In this document: piece by piece, positions 40,755 to 50,419 of the stretch
Layout of the letters: every line of letters begins with the position of its first letter
How positions within the stretch are numbered: the stretch's first letter is position 1
Assembly: GCF_007746075.1 (NCBI RefSeq)
Contig: NZ_CP036339.1
Location: forward strand, 248,001 to 312,000
Direction: 5' to 3'
DNA: 64,000 bases
Source: Lacipirellula limnantheis
Lineage (GTDB): Bacteria; Planctomycetota; Planctomycetia; Pirellulales; Lacipirellulaceae
Made by a program: the position numbers and the translations under genes
Notes under the pieces: model-generated
The model's database searches: none
Told to the model about the DNA's origin: nothing
Seen by the model: the letters and a program-made list of their open reading frames with translations, nothing else

Positions 40755-43700
40755 CTATTCCGCCAACTGCTCCAGAATTTCTTCCCAAGACAGCCGAACT
40801 TGCCCAATGCGGCGGGAGAGCCGGTCGGAGGAGGAGACGTGATTCAGCTTGGAGCGGGCCTCGGTCACTTCGTCCTCCAGCGCGGCCAGCCAGTCGGGGA
40901 CGTCGAGTCCCGAACCGTGCGGTTCGCTGACCAATTCGGCGATCTCATGTTCCAGGGCGTCGAACGACGAATGTCGATGGCCATTTCCGTCGTCCATGGC
41001 CGGCTCGACCATCGCCCGCAGGCGGTCGATCACCAACGGCCGAATAAAGCGCTCGCCCAGCCGATCGGCGATCGTCGGAAGCTGCATGCCGTACTCGTTG
41101 GCGAGCGAATTGAGCCGAGCGATGTGCAGGTCGGCCGCTTCGCTGGTCCGCTCGGCGAAGGCTTGCCGCCACATTTCGGCGGCAGCTTCCTGACCTTGTC
41201 GCACGAGAATCTCGTGGGCCCAAACCACGGGCTTCAGGTTCCACGCAATGCGGTCGTAGGCGGCACGCTGGCGTAGGAAGTCGACGAACATGTAGAGCAT
41301 CTCGCCATGGTCGCTCTGCGTCGTCGTCGTGTTGTAATCTCGATAGACGCGATAGTTTTCGACGACCGCTTCGATGGCGATTGACAGCAGTTCGACCGCA
41401 TCATCGCGGGGCCATTGCTCGTCGATCTCGCGCAGCAGCCGAATGTTCTCGACCGCTTCATCGTCCATGCTCAGCGCGATCAGCCAATCGCCGACCCCTT
41501 GATGGAGGATGCCGCGCAAATTGCCGAGGCTCAAAAACTTTTGCGTGAAGAGATCCGATCCGTAGCGCTGGACGAACTTCACAAACCGCCGCCAGTCCTC
41601 CGGCGCGGCGAGCTTCTCCACAATGCTTAAGCGGAGCGTGCGGCTGTGCGTGAGCCAGTGGTCGAGTTGCCGCTCGGTAAGCTGTTGCAGCACGTCGACC
41701 AGCATGTGGTCGGGATCGCGGTCGTCGGGAGCGTCGGCCGGCATCTTCCAGTCGCGGGCCGATTCGACGATGGCACGGACGATCGCCTGATACCCGTTTT
41801 CGAACAAGCCGTCGAATTCGGTGACGGCGCCCGCCCCCACCGGATTGATGCTCTCCAGTTCCTGGGCCAGGTGCAGAAGTTGGCAGGTTTCCCGGATCAA
41901 TCCCAGACGCGGGAGCCAGCCGAGCAGGTCGTTCAGCAACCGCTGAATCGAGCGGGTGACGACGACCTGCCGTGGAATGCCGCCGCGCGTGTGGGGGACA
42001 TAGAGCAGTTGTCGCGGGCCAAGCGCGATGAGGAACTCGTCCCACACGGCGCGAACCTGCCCCGGATCGCCGGCGAGCACCGCCCGCAACAAGGCGACCG
42101 AGACGCCGTCGATGGGGTCGCCGAACTTCTCAGCGTCGCTGGAGTCTTCGCGCGTCGTCATCAGCAGCCGGGCGGCCGTGGCTGTATCAACGCACGTCGC
42201 CACGATTTTTTGGATGAGCGTATCCTTGACCGTGCGCAGGCGATCGAACTCGACCAGCGAATCATGGGAACCCGAGGGCTGGCGGAAACGGTAACGGTGC
42301 ACTGCTTCCAGCAATTCGAGCAGCTGCCGATAGTTCGTTCCCGCCTGATGCAGCCACTGGTCGAGTACCTCGCGACGTTCCGGACGGTGGGCTTCGCCTC
42401 CCCAGGTGATCGCGGCATGCTTCCAGAGCCTGGCGACCGTATTCATGAAACTGAGCCGTTGCTCGAGGCGGTCAGCCTCATATTCCCATTCAGAGTAGAG
42501 GGGTTCGAAGCCGTCGTCGGCGATGTCTCCCTCGACGCCGTCGTCGGTCGTGTCGCGGAACGTGACGTCGTCGTACGCGGCGCCGAAGATTCCTCCTTCC
42601 TCGTCCTCCTCTTCCTCATCGTCCTCGTCGCCTTCGATCGCTTCGACGAACTCATCCTCCTCGTCGAAGTCGTACTCGTAGTCTGCGTCGTCGTCGAAGT
42701 CGTCGCCGTCGTCGTCGTCAATCGCATCGCCGAAAGGGTTGTCGTCGCTGAGCAATGCCGAACCGACCCTGCCGCCGCTGACTTGGAGCGTCGGGGCCTG
42801 CCAATACTCTTCGGCGTTGGCTTCGAGGTAGGCGAAGAAGCCAGCTACCTCAGGCCAATGATCGTCAACGCCTTCGTGTTGCTGCGCCTCGACGGTCGCG
42901 AGCCAGCGGAATGCCAGCGGATGGAAGGAGATATCGCCGTCTTCCAGCGGCGTGCGATCGCGTTGATTGACCCACTGCATCATCAGCGCCCGGGCCGCGA
43001 CGACGTCGCCGTGGTCCAACAGCGCTTCGATTACGAGCTGGAACGCCTTCGACGAATCGAACTGGTCAACGAACAGCCGCCAAAAGGCGATGTCGCCCGC
43101 GGCCGCCCCGGCCTTGTGCCAGGCATTGAGGGCGCCGGAGACGAGATTCGCTGAGACTTCAATCTCCTTCGCCACCAGGCGCTTGACGCCTTCAATGCTA
43201 AAGCTGGCGAACCGGTCCCACCATTGCGCAAGCCGCGTCAGCACGGTGGAAAATCGCGTTTCCAGAGCCGTGTTGTCGACCGCCGCCGCTTCGCTCCACG
43301 CCCGCGCAGCGAGATCCAAAATTTGTTCCACGAGCTCGATCAGTTCGTCGACCCGCCAGTCGTGGACTGTGTTCTCCATGGCCGGGAACAGGCTGAAGTT
43401 GGCGGCGAATCCCACGATATTCCACGGATCGACCAACGCGCCGCATTCAATGGCACGGTGGAGCAGCGCCTCGACGTCTTCCAGGTCTTCGACGACCGGC
43501 TCCAGTTCGTCGCGATCGAGGGCGTCGTGACCCGAAGTGAGTCGACAATAAATGGCGGTCAACATCCGCGCCGACGCGACGCGCACGGAGTTGGCCTGTT
43601 TCAGCGCCGCCTCGGTGCGTCCCATCCGGGCATACAACAGCGCGAGATGGACGCGTTGCAGCTGAATGGCGCGCCGTCGGGCAAGCTCGTGATTGAGGTG

Positions 43701-44885
43701 CTGCCGCGCGCCGCCAAACGGTTGCCGGGTGCGCACTGCTTCTTCGCGCAGATGGTCGCCGTGGGACCCGCCGGCCGATGCCAAGAGTTGCTTGTAAAAA
43801 TCGTCGCGGTAGGCCGCGATCACCGGCAGCAACGTCGAAAGCGTCACCGAGGAATCATGCCGGCCAGGCGAATCGCCGCTGGTGCCGGAGGCCATCAAGA
43901 TCGTGCCGGCCAGGACCGCGGCCGCCTCGTCGACGCGATCGGCAGGGTCGATCCCCGGCGGGCAGTGTTGCGGATCGCAGCGCGTCAGCAGCGCGTCGAG
44001 CGTCACCTGCTGCAGCACGAAGCGCGAGTAGTAGCCGGCGTTGGAAATATGATGGGTGTCCCACTGCCCGAAGTGATAGTTCGGGCGACGATTGACGGGG
44101 TGGTCGAAATCGTAAGCGCGCGGGTCGAGTGCGATTTCCTCCAACCGATCGAGATCGAACCAGGCGCGCGAGAGGATTTCGGGATCGGCCTCGCGTAAGA
44201 TCTCAAGCGCCCGCGAAATGATCGGTTCGTAGCGACCAGCCCCGACGCCTGCGCCGCGAACGAACAGCGGAATGGGCCGGACAAATTCATGAGGGTAAGG
44301 CTCGCTCTGCGCGCCCGACTCCAACGTGGCGGTCGGTCGATAGCCGACATAGTCGTTCAAATGGGCAATCGCGCCCTCGATGATGCGCGACGACTCGTTC
44401 CAGGGCGCTCCCTGTGCGAGAATCGCTTCGCAAGCCCGGCCGATGAAGAACGGCCGCCACAGTTCCCACGGGTGCTGGTGATGGAGTAGATCGCGATGGA
44501 ACTCGCAGTACGCCTTCGGCAGCTTGTTGGTCGCCAGGGCGATCACGGCCCGCGCTTGTTTTGAATCGGCGAACGCAGATTTCTCTTGTTGCAGGCGATC
44601 GACCGCGCCGGTCAACCAGCGCGCCAGCGTCGGCAGCACCTCCTCGGGCGGGACTTTAGCCTCAATGACGCGATAGAGCCCGTTCAGATTCGCGAGAAAC
44701 TTCGGATCGCTCGTGCCGGCCGAAAAATTGAGATACCCGACCGCCTCGTCGAGCAGCGCCACGGCGGCGGCATCAGGACTTGGCGGCGGAGAAGTCACGG
44801 CAAGGTTCAAGCAGGGGTGCAGGAAGCGACCGCCGGCAGGCGCTCGCGTCACGGGAGGATAGCCGGGTTCCGGGCCGGCCCTCAT
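40755..44885 (-). CDS. Giant hypothetical protein with acidic tract
   Basis: 1376 residues. Mostly helical and possibly an alpha-solenoid, rich in LALL..A and W motifs, with no signal peptide and no catalytic signature recognised. Between about residues 711 and 766 lies a tract of Asp/Glu (DDNPFGDAIDDDDGDDFDDD...) preceding a further helical half. The N-terminus has Pro-rich MRAGPEPGYPPVTRAPAGGR, and alternative start codons (e.g. the GTG of LAVTSP) are possible. The short DDNPFG motif also ends the neighbouring propeller protein. I do not recognise a function; it looks like a lineage-specific conserved protein. Confidence 0.7.
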   Translation of the reverse strand: MRAGPEPGYPPVTRAPAGGRFLHPCLNLAVTSPPPSPDAAAVALLDEAVGYLNFSAGTSDPKFLANLNGLYRVIEAKVPPEEVLPTLARWLTGAVDRLQQEKSAFADSKQARAVIALATNKLPKAYCEFHRDLLHHQHPWELWRPFFIGRACEAILAQGAPWNESSRIIEGAIAHLNDYVGYRPTATLESGAQSEPYPHEFVRPIPLFVRGAGVGAGRYEPIISRALEILREADPEILSRAWFDLDRLEEIALDPRAYDFDHPVNRRPNYHFGQWDTHHISNAGYYSRFVLQQVTLDALLTRCDPQHCPPGIDPADRVDEAAAVLAGTILMASGTSGDSPGRHDSSVTLSTLLPVIAAYRDDFYKQLLASAGGSHGDHLREEAVRTRQPFGGARQHLNHELARRRAIQLQRVHLALLYARMGRTEAALKQANSVRVASARMLTAIYCRLTSGHDALDRDELEPVVEDLEDVEALLHRAIECGALVDPWNIVGFAANFSLFPAMENTVHDWRVDELIELVEQILDLAARAWSEAAAVDNTALETRFSTVLTRLAQWWDRFASFSIEGVKRLVAKEIEVSANLVSGALNAWHKAGAAAGDIAFWRLFVDQFDSSKAFQLVIEALLDHGDVVAARALMMQWVNQRDRTPLEDGDISFHPLAFRWLATVEAQQHEGVDDHWPEVAGFFAYLEANAEEYWQAPTLQVSGGRVGSALLSDDNPFGDAIDDDDGDDFDDDADYEYDFDEEDEFVEAIEGDEDDEEEEDEEGGIFGAAYDDVTFRDTTDDGVEGDIADDGFEPLYSEWEYEADRLEQRLSFMNTVARLWKHAAITWGGEAHRPERREVLDQWLHQAGTNYRQLLELLEAVHRYRFRQPSGSHDSLVEFDRLRTVKDTLIQKIVATCVDTATAARLLMTTREDSSDAEKFGDPIDGVSVALLRAVLAGDPGQVRAVWDEFLIALGPRQLLYVPHTRGGIPRQVVVTRSIQRLLNDLLGWLPRLGLIRETCQLLHLAQELESINPVGAGAVTEFDGLFENGYQAIVRAIVESARDWKMPADAPDDRDPDHMLVDVLQQLTERQLDHWLTHSRTLRLSIVEKLAAPEDWRRFVKFVQRYGSDLFTQKFLSLGNLRGILHQGVGDWLIALSMDDEAVENIRLLREIDEQWPRDDAVELLSIAIEAVVENYRVYRDYNTTTTQSDHGEMLYMFVDFLRQRAAYDRIAWNLKPVVWAHEILVRQGQEAAAEMWRQAFAERTSEAADLHIARLNSLANEYGMQLPTIADRLGERFIRPLVIDRLRAMVEPAMDDGNGHRHSSFDALEHEIAELVSEPHGSGLDVPDWLAALEDEVTEARSKLNHVSSSDRLSRRIGQVRLSWEEILEQLAE

Positions 44886-45147
44886 TCAGTTGGCTGAAAA
44901 GGGGCGCGGATTGGGGGGAGAAAGCCAAACCGCCTGATTTCGGCCAGTTCCTTCGAGCCGGCCTCTATCGTAAGGGACGCCCCGCACGATGGTCTAGGCG
45001 TCAAACAAGGCGGCGCCAATTGCGAGCCCATGCTGCTAGAACTCTTTGTCCCGCCGATTTTGACTGACTACACTGGGGAAGGACGATCCGAGCCGACTCT
45101 TATACGACGCCAGCCGCGATGCTCACGCTATGGAAGAAATTGTTAGG

Positions 45148-46512
45148 ATGAATCCCACGCTTTGGACCTGCTCGCTCTTCTCCCGCACCGTTGCGTTCAG
45201 GACGGCGGTTTTCGCTCTCCTGGCCCTCACGGGGCTAGGGAGTAGGTCGTCGCAGGCCGAAGGTCCGTTGGTCACGCGCGAAATGGCGGCGAGCAAGGGA
45301 CTTGAGCGAGCCTGGTTCGCGCAAATTCCGGTCGACGCTGGCCGCAATCGCGTCACGACGTGGTACCTCTACTTCGATCGTCTCTATGGCGTGACCGACT
45401 CGGGAGTCATCACGGCCCTGAACGCCGAGACGGGCGAGCAGCTGTGGGCGAAGCAGGTGGGGCGACCCGGGCATCCGGCGTTCGGCCCCGGCGCGAACGC
45501 CGACTACATCAGCGTCGTCAGCGGCGGCAAGTTGTACGTACTTGATCGCCACAGCGGTCGCATGAAGTGGATTCGCGAACTCGGCAGCGCCCCATCCTCC
45601 GGACCCGCGCTGAGCAGCAACTATGCGTACGTCGCCTTACTGACTGGACGGATTGAAGGCTACAAACTCGATGATCCCAAGACGCAGCCGTGGTATTACC
45701 AATCGAAAGGTCGCACCTACTTGCGTCCTACCGTCACGGGCAAGGTCGTCAGCTGGCCGACCGCCAGCGGATACCTGTACGTCGCCGACGCCGAACAACC
45801 GCATGTATTGTTTCGCCTGAAAACCAGCGGCGACATCGTCACCTCCCCCGCACAGCAGTCGCCCAATCTCTTTGTCGCGTCGCTCGACGGTTACCTCTAC
45901 TCGATCAACGAGTTGACCGGCCACGAAGACTGGCGTTACTCCACCGGGTACGCCATCACGAGTTCTCCCGCCGTGGTCGGCGATATGGCGTTCGTCGCAT
46001 CATTCGAGCCGGCAATTCACGCAATCGACTCGAAGACAGGCGCTGAAAAGTGGATCACCCCGGGCGTCAGCCACTTCGCCGCGCGCGGCAAAGATCGCGT
46101 TTATGCCGCCGACGAGTATGGGCACGTCTTGATCCTCGACTCCGCTACCGGTCGGCCCCTCGGACAATTGCCCGTTGCCGAAGGACTGACGACGCTGGTG
46201 AACGATCAGACGGATCGCATCTTCCTGGTGAACGATCGCGGTTTGGTGCAGTGTCTGCATGAGGTCGGCGTTAACGAGCCAATCCTCTACCGCCAACCGG
46301 TGGCCCCTCCCAAGGCCGCGGATGCGCCGTCCGCAGGCGAGACCCCGCCAGCGGCTCCGCCTGAACCGCCGGCCGATGAAGCGGCCGAACCGGCGGGCGA
46401 CGAGCCAGCGCCCGCAGATGACGGGGACGCCTTTGGCGACGAGCAACCGCCGGCCGCCGATGCTCCGGCTGCGGATGCCCCGGCCGACGACAATCCGTTT
46501 GGCGAACCGTAA
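45148..46512 (+). CDS. PQQ-like beta-propeller protein (BamB-like)
   Basis: 454 residues. Start ATG 45148 (or 45130, in the same frame). Signal-like hydrophobic stretch FRTAVFALLALTGLG. Propeller repeats are recognisable as VYxxxxxG.I.ALDAxTG-type sequence, e.g. GVITALNAETGEQLWAKQVG and IHAIDSKTGAEKW. The C-terminal 70 residues are Pro/Ala/Asp-rich and end DDNPFGEP. Likely periplasmic or outer-membrane associated; function is inferred from fold only. Confidence 0.8.
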   Translation: MNPTLWTCSLFSRTVAFRTAVFALLALTGLGSRSSQAEGPLVTREMAASKGLERAWFAQIPVDAGRNRVTTWYLYFDRLYGVTDSGVITALNAETGEQLWAKQVGRPGHPAFGPGANADYISVVSGGKLYVLDRHSGRMKWIRELGSAPSSGPALSSNYAYVALLTGRIEGYKLDDPKTQPWYYQSKGRTYLRPTVTGKVVSWPTASGYLYVADAEQPHVLFRLKTSGDIVTSPAQQSPNLFVASLDGYLYSINELTGHEDWRYSTGYAITSSPAVVGDMAFVASFEPAIHAIDSKTGAEKWITPGVSHFAARGKDRVYAADEYGHVLILDSATGRPLGQLPVAEGLTTLVNDQTDRIFLVNDRGLVQCLHEVGVNEPILYRQPVAPPKAADAPSAGETPPAAPPEPPADEAAEPAGDEPAPADDGDAFGDEQPPAADAPAADAPADDNPFGEP

Positions 46513-46525
46513 GACCCGGCGCCGG

Positions 46526-47839
46526 TCACCACTTCTCTTGCCCGGTGAGCGACAGGACGCTGGTCCAGAGCTCGCTCTCGGGATCGAGCCGCTTTTTAAG
46601 TCCGGTCGACGTCCCCAGCGGCACATGGACGAGGTGGTTGTGCCACAACCCGACGAGCATGTCGGTGCGGCCAGACATCGCGGCGTGCACCGCGGCCCGC
46701 GCGAATCGCTCGCAAATGAGCGAGTCGACCGCCTCGGCCGGCAGACTGCGAATGAGATAACTGGGATCAAAATACTTGACGCCGGTCGGTATCCCTTCGG
46801 CCTTGAGGTATCGCTCGATCTCGGCCTTCAAGAAGTAACCAATGTCGGCGAGCCGTCGATTGCCTGAGGCGTCGGCGCCTTGAATTTCGTCCAGCAAATG
46901 CTGGCCCGCCCCCTCGGCGACCACCACGACGGCATGCTCGCGCGCCAGGAGGCGTCGCTTCAGCTTCGCCAGAAATCCATCGGGGCCGTGCAACTCCAGC
47001 GGGATCTCCGGCACCAGACAGAAGTTCGCCTCGCCGCTCGCCAAGACTGCCGTGGCGGTAATGAAGCCCGCTTCGCGCCCCATCAGCTTGACGAGGCCGA
47101 CGCCGTTGTACACCGACTTCGCTTCGACGTGGGCCCGATCGATGGCGATCTCCGCTTGGCCGACCGCCGTGGCGAATCCAAACGTCGTAAAACAGAACTC
47201 AATGTCGTTGTCGATCGTCTTGGGGATGCCGATCACCGCGATCTTAAGTCCCCGTCGCTCGACTTCCTGGGCCATCGCGTGCGCACCGGCTTGCGTACCG
47301 TCGCCGCCGATGCAGAACAGCATGTTGATGCCGCGGGCCGTGAGAAAGTCGACCGTATCGGCCGGCAATTGCGGACCGCGCGACGTGCCGAGAATCGTGC
47401 CGCCGCGATGGTGGATATTCTCAACCACCTCCGGCGTGAGCGCGATGGGCGGACGGCCCACGTTGCCATTGAGCCCCTCGTAGCCATAGCGGATTCCCCA
47501 TACTTCGGGGACGCCATAGTTGTGAATCAACTCCAGCACGATGGTCCGCACGACGTTGTTGATCCCCGGCGAAAGTCCGCCGCAAGTGACGATGGCCGCC
47601 TTCACTTCCATCGGATCGAAGTAGATCCGTTCTCTGGCCCCCGCGTGTTCCATCGAAAGCGGACAAATCGGCTCGCCTGCCCGAAAGCGGGGTTCAAAGA
47701 GAATCCGCATATCATCCGGCGTATAGTCGCAGCGCCCATCGCCGGGCGTGGTCGACAACTGCAGTGGGGAAGTCCGTTCGCAGGGACCTAGTCGCGCGAC
47801 TTCGAACTGCGATTGCGTGAACTGATGCTGCGGTTTCAT
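46526..47839 (-). CDS. pfkA: 6-phosphofructokinase
   Basis: 437 residues, longer than the 320 of E. coli PfkA, in the size range of the plant/trypanosome/spirochaete group. Motifs: VTCGGLSPGINNVVR, IGGDGTQAGA and IGIPKTIDND. Gly in GGDGT suggests ATP rather than pyrophosphate as donor, while the Lys of PKTIDND is shared with PPi-types and with the ATP-using group X. Convergent with the propeller gene, 13 bp apart. Confidence 0.9.
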   Translation of the reverse strand: MKPQHQFTQSQFEVARLGPCERTSPLQLSTTPGDGRCDYTPDDMRILFEPRFRAGEPICPLSMEHAGARERIYFDPMEVKAAIVTCGGLSPGINNVVRTIVLELIHNYGVPEVWGIRYGYEGLNGNVGRPPIALTPEVVENIHHRGGTILGTSRGPQLPADTVDFLTARGINMLFCIGGDGTQAGAHAMAQEVERRGLKIAVIGIPKTIDNDIEFCFTTFGFATAVGQAEIAIDRAHVEAKSVYNGVGLVKLMGREAGFITATAVLASGEANFCLVPEIPLELHGPDGFLAKLKRRLLAREHAVVVVAEGAGQHLLDEIQGADASGNRRLADIGYFLKAEIERYLKAEGIPTGVKYFDPSYLIRSLPAEAVDSLICERFARAAVHAAMSGRTDMLVGLWHNHLVHVPLGTSTGLKKRLDPESELWTSVLSLTGQEKW

Positions 47840-47875
47840 GCGGTTATTCTAATCGTTCGGCCGAGCGCCGTTCAC

Positions 47876-48910
47876 CTAGATCCAGCCATGTTCGCGGTAC
47901 CACGCGACCGTGGCCGCGAAGTCGTCTTCAAGCGTCGAGGCAGGCCGGTAGCCCAGCATCGAGCGAATCTTGGCGTCCGAGCAGACCCAGCCACGCGCGG
48001 TGGCCTCGCGAACCTTGTCGAAGTTAATGAGCGTCGCCCGGCCCCGCGCCCGGCCCACGGTCTCGCCGATGGCGCCAGCGATCCAGAAGATGGGCGTAGG
48101 CAGCGGCAGCGTGGCGACCGTCCATCCGGCCGCGCGGGCGGCGAGCTGACCCATCTCGCCGTATGTCACATGGCGATCGGCCGCAACGTAATACTTGCCT
48201 TGTCCTTGACTGCTCGGCGTGGCCGTCCCATTCGACCCGCTCGCCGGCGGCGCCAAGCGCTCGCCGCTAACCGCGATTCTGACCATCGCATCGCAAAGGT
48301 CGGTCACATGGACGAGCGACACCGGGAATCGCCGCAGGCCGGGAGACAGATGCAGCGGCAGAAATCTTAAGCTCCGATACAGCGCCAGACTAGCGCGATC
48401 GGCGCGGCCGAACACCATCGGCGGCCGCACCACCGAGGCCGGCAGGTCAACGGCAAGCTCTGCTAAGGCTTGCTCTGCGGCCAGCTTGCTCTTGCCATAC
48501 GTCGAGACTGGCCGCTCCGCGAGTTCTTCGGTCCGCGGCAATTGCATCGTGCCGGTCCCGCCAGCGGCCAGCGAGCTAACCATCAGAAACGTCGGCGGCG
48601 TCAATTGCGTCAGGCAGGCCTCGGCCAGACGGCGGGTGCCGCCGACGTTGTCATCAAAAAACTGGCTCCCTTGGAAGGCGACCGTGCGACCCGCCGCGTG
48701 AAATACATAGTCGACGCCGGTGACCGCACGTTGCAAACTTTCGGCGTCTGCGAGGCTTCCCTCGGTGCGCTCCACGGGCAGCGATTCCAGCTGGTCCAGC
48801 CGCGATGTATTGCGGACCAGGCACCGGACTTCCCAGCCTTCCTCGCAGAGTCGGCGCGCGAGGTTCGACCCCACGAAGCCGCTCGCACCTGTAATCAGAC
48901 AGCGCGTCAT
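47876..48910 (-). CDS. NAD-dependent epimerase/dehydratase (extended SDR)
   Basis: 344 residues from ATG 48910. Nucleotide-binding GASGFVGSN, catalytic Y-x3-K in TYGKSK, and RPPMVFGRAD. Resembles 3-beta-HSD/dTDP-type epimerases; sugar or steroid-like substrate unknown. Low-complexity insert around GSNGTATPSSQG. Confidence 0.85.
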   Translation of the reverse strand: MTRCLITGASGFVGSNLARRLCEEGWEVRCLVRNTSRLDQLESLPVERTEGSLADAESLQRAVTGVDYVFHAAGRTVAFQGSQFFDDNVGGTRRLAEACLTQLTPPTFLMVSSLAAGGTGTMQLPRTEELAERPVSTYGKSKLAAEQALAELAVDLPASVVRPPMVFGRADRASLALYRSLRFLPLHLSPGLRRFPVSLVHVTDLCDAMVRIAVSGERLAPPASGSNGTATPSSQGQGKYYVAADRHVTYGEMGQLAARAAGWTVATLPLPTPIFWIAGAIGETVGRARGRATLINFDKVREATARGWVCSDAKIRSMLGYRPASTLEDDFAATVAWYREHGWI

Positions 48911-49030
48911 CAGGACACAGTTCCCAAGCATCGACTAGAGACGCTGCAGTATATCGCGCAGGGATTCAGCGTTCAGGGCACGGAGTTTAGGAAGCCGCCG
49001 CACCCAAGAAGCAACGCATGAAGTCAACGA

Positions 49031-49060
49031 CCGAACCCTGAACCCCGAACCCTGAACACT
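49031..49060. repeat. Short GAACCCTGAACCC repeat
   Basis: Tandem variants of GAACCCTGAACC between the epimerase and the GNAT-like gene. Role unknown. Confidence 0.4.
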
Positions 49061-49163
49061 GACCGCTTATGCTTCGCCGGCCAAACTTGACCGCCACCGC
49101 TCGCGGCGTCTACAGTGACGGGCCCTGCTCCGGCGTTTCCCTATCGAATTCGGCTCCTCTCCC

Positions 49164-50330
49164 ATGGCCCAATTGGAAGTCATTCCTGTCGCCTCACGGC
49201 GGGAGCGGAAGCAGTTCTTCGATCTGCCCTGGGACCTCTATCGAGGCGACCCCAACTGGGTCCCGCCCATCCGTCTGGTGCAGAAGGAATTGCTGAACTT
49301 CCGGCGTCATCCCTTTTATGACGACGCGGAGATTCGTCACTTCCTCGCCCGCATCGACGGCAAGCCGGTCGGCCGGCTCGCCGCGATTATCAACCACGCC
49401 CACAACCGGCAATACGACGAGAAGCGGGGCTTCTTCGGCTTCTTCGAGTCGATCGACGACCAGGAGGTGGCGAACAAGCTGTTTGACGCGGCGCTCGACT
49501 GGTTCGCCAGCCAGGGGATTGAAGCCGTTCGCGGTCCGGCGAATCCTTCGCTGAACTACGAAGTCGGCCTGCTGATCGACGGTTTCGACGATCCGCCCTG
49601 GTTCATGATGACCTACAACAAGCCGTACTACGCCCGGCTGATCGAGGGCTTCGGCTTCCGCAAGGCGCAAGATATGTTCGCCTTCTGGGGCCATATCGAC
49701 ATGTTGAAGCAGGTGTCGCAGAAAGTCAGCGACCTTAGCCAGATCGTCGTCGACCGCTTTCAATTGAAGTGCCGGCCGATGAACGTCAAACGCTTCAACG
49801 AAGAGATCGCCACCTTTCTCGAAATCTACAATCGCTCGCTCGTCTCCACCTGGGGCTTCGTCCCCATGTCTCCCGGCGAAGTGAAGAAGCAAGCGGCCGG
49901 CATGAAGCAGATGATCGTCCCCGAGCTGACGACGGTCGCCGAGGTCGAGGGCAAGCCGATCGGCACGATGTTCGGCCTGCTCGATTTCAACCCGCGGATC
50001 AAGGAGATCGACGGCAAGCTGTTTCCGTTTGGCTTCTTGAAGCTGCTGCGAAACAAGAAAGGTCTCAAACGCGTCCGACTGATCAGCACCAACGTGCTGC
50101 CGGAGTTCCAAAGCTGGGGCGTCGGCATCGCCCTCGTGTCGCGGCTGGTCCCCGACGCGCTCGCCTGGGGCATCCAAGAGGCCGAGTTCTCCTGGGTATT
50201 GGAGAGCAACGACCTCTCGTTCAAGACGCTCAAAAAAGGCGGCGCCAAGATCAGCAAGCAATACCGCATCTACGACTTCGGCCCGCTCGACACGACGGCG
50301 AATGCGAAGTTTATGAAGCAAGAAGAGTAA
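49164..50330 (+). CDS. GNAT-like N-acetyltransferase domain protein
   Basis: 388 residues. Starts MAQLEVIPVASRRERKQFF; conserved blocks include HPFYDDAEIRHFLARIDGKPVGRLAAIINHAHN, GFFGFFES and RGPANPSLNYEVGLLIDGFDDPPWFMMTYN. This is a widespread family with a GNAT-like fold and no established substrate. It ends in an inverted repeat that serves both neighbours. Confidence 0.75.
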   Translation: MAQLEVIPVASRRERKQFFDLPWDLYRGDPNWVPPIRLVQKELLNFRRHPFYDDAEIRHFLARIDGKPVGRLAAIINHAHNRQYDEKRGFFGFFESIDDQEVANKLFDAALDWFASQGIEAVRGPANPSLNYEVGLLIDGFDDPPWFMMTYNKPYYARLIEGFGFRKAQDMFAFWGHIDMLKQVSQKVSDLSQIVVDRFQLKCRPMNVKRFNEEIATFLEIYNRSLVSTWGFVPMSPGEVKKQAAGMKQMIVPELTTVAEVEGKPIGTMFGLLDFNPRIKEIDGKLFPFGFLKLLRNKKGLKRVRLISTNVLPEFQSWGVGIALVSRLVPDALAWGIQEAEFSWVLESNDLSFKTLKKGGAKISKQYRIYDFGPLDTTANAKFMKQEE

Positions 50331-50337
50331 CGCTGAC

Positions 50338-50412
50338 GGGGTCGGGAACCCTTTGCCACTAGCGAGTCACCATTGACTAACGAGCCCCCAGTGGCAAAAG
50401 GTTCCCGACCCC
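50338..50412. terminator. Bidirectional inverted repeat between convergent genes
   Basis: Arms 50338-50360 (GGGGTCGGGAACC...) and 50390-50412 match at 22 of 23 positions around a 29-bp loop, just after the GNAT-like stop and before the GT2 stop on the other strand. Confidence 0.7.
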
Positions 50413-50419
50413 ATTGGCA

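Noticed and set aside
41646..43154. 502-codon plus-strand frame with a hydrophobic Val/Leu-rich stretch
   Set aside because: It is the complement of the acidic tract of the 1376-residue gene; GAC/GAG codons read as GTC/CTC on the other strand.
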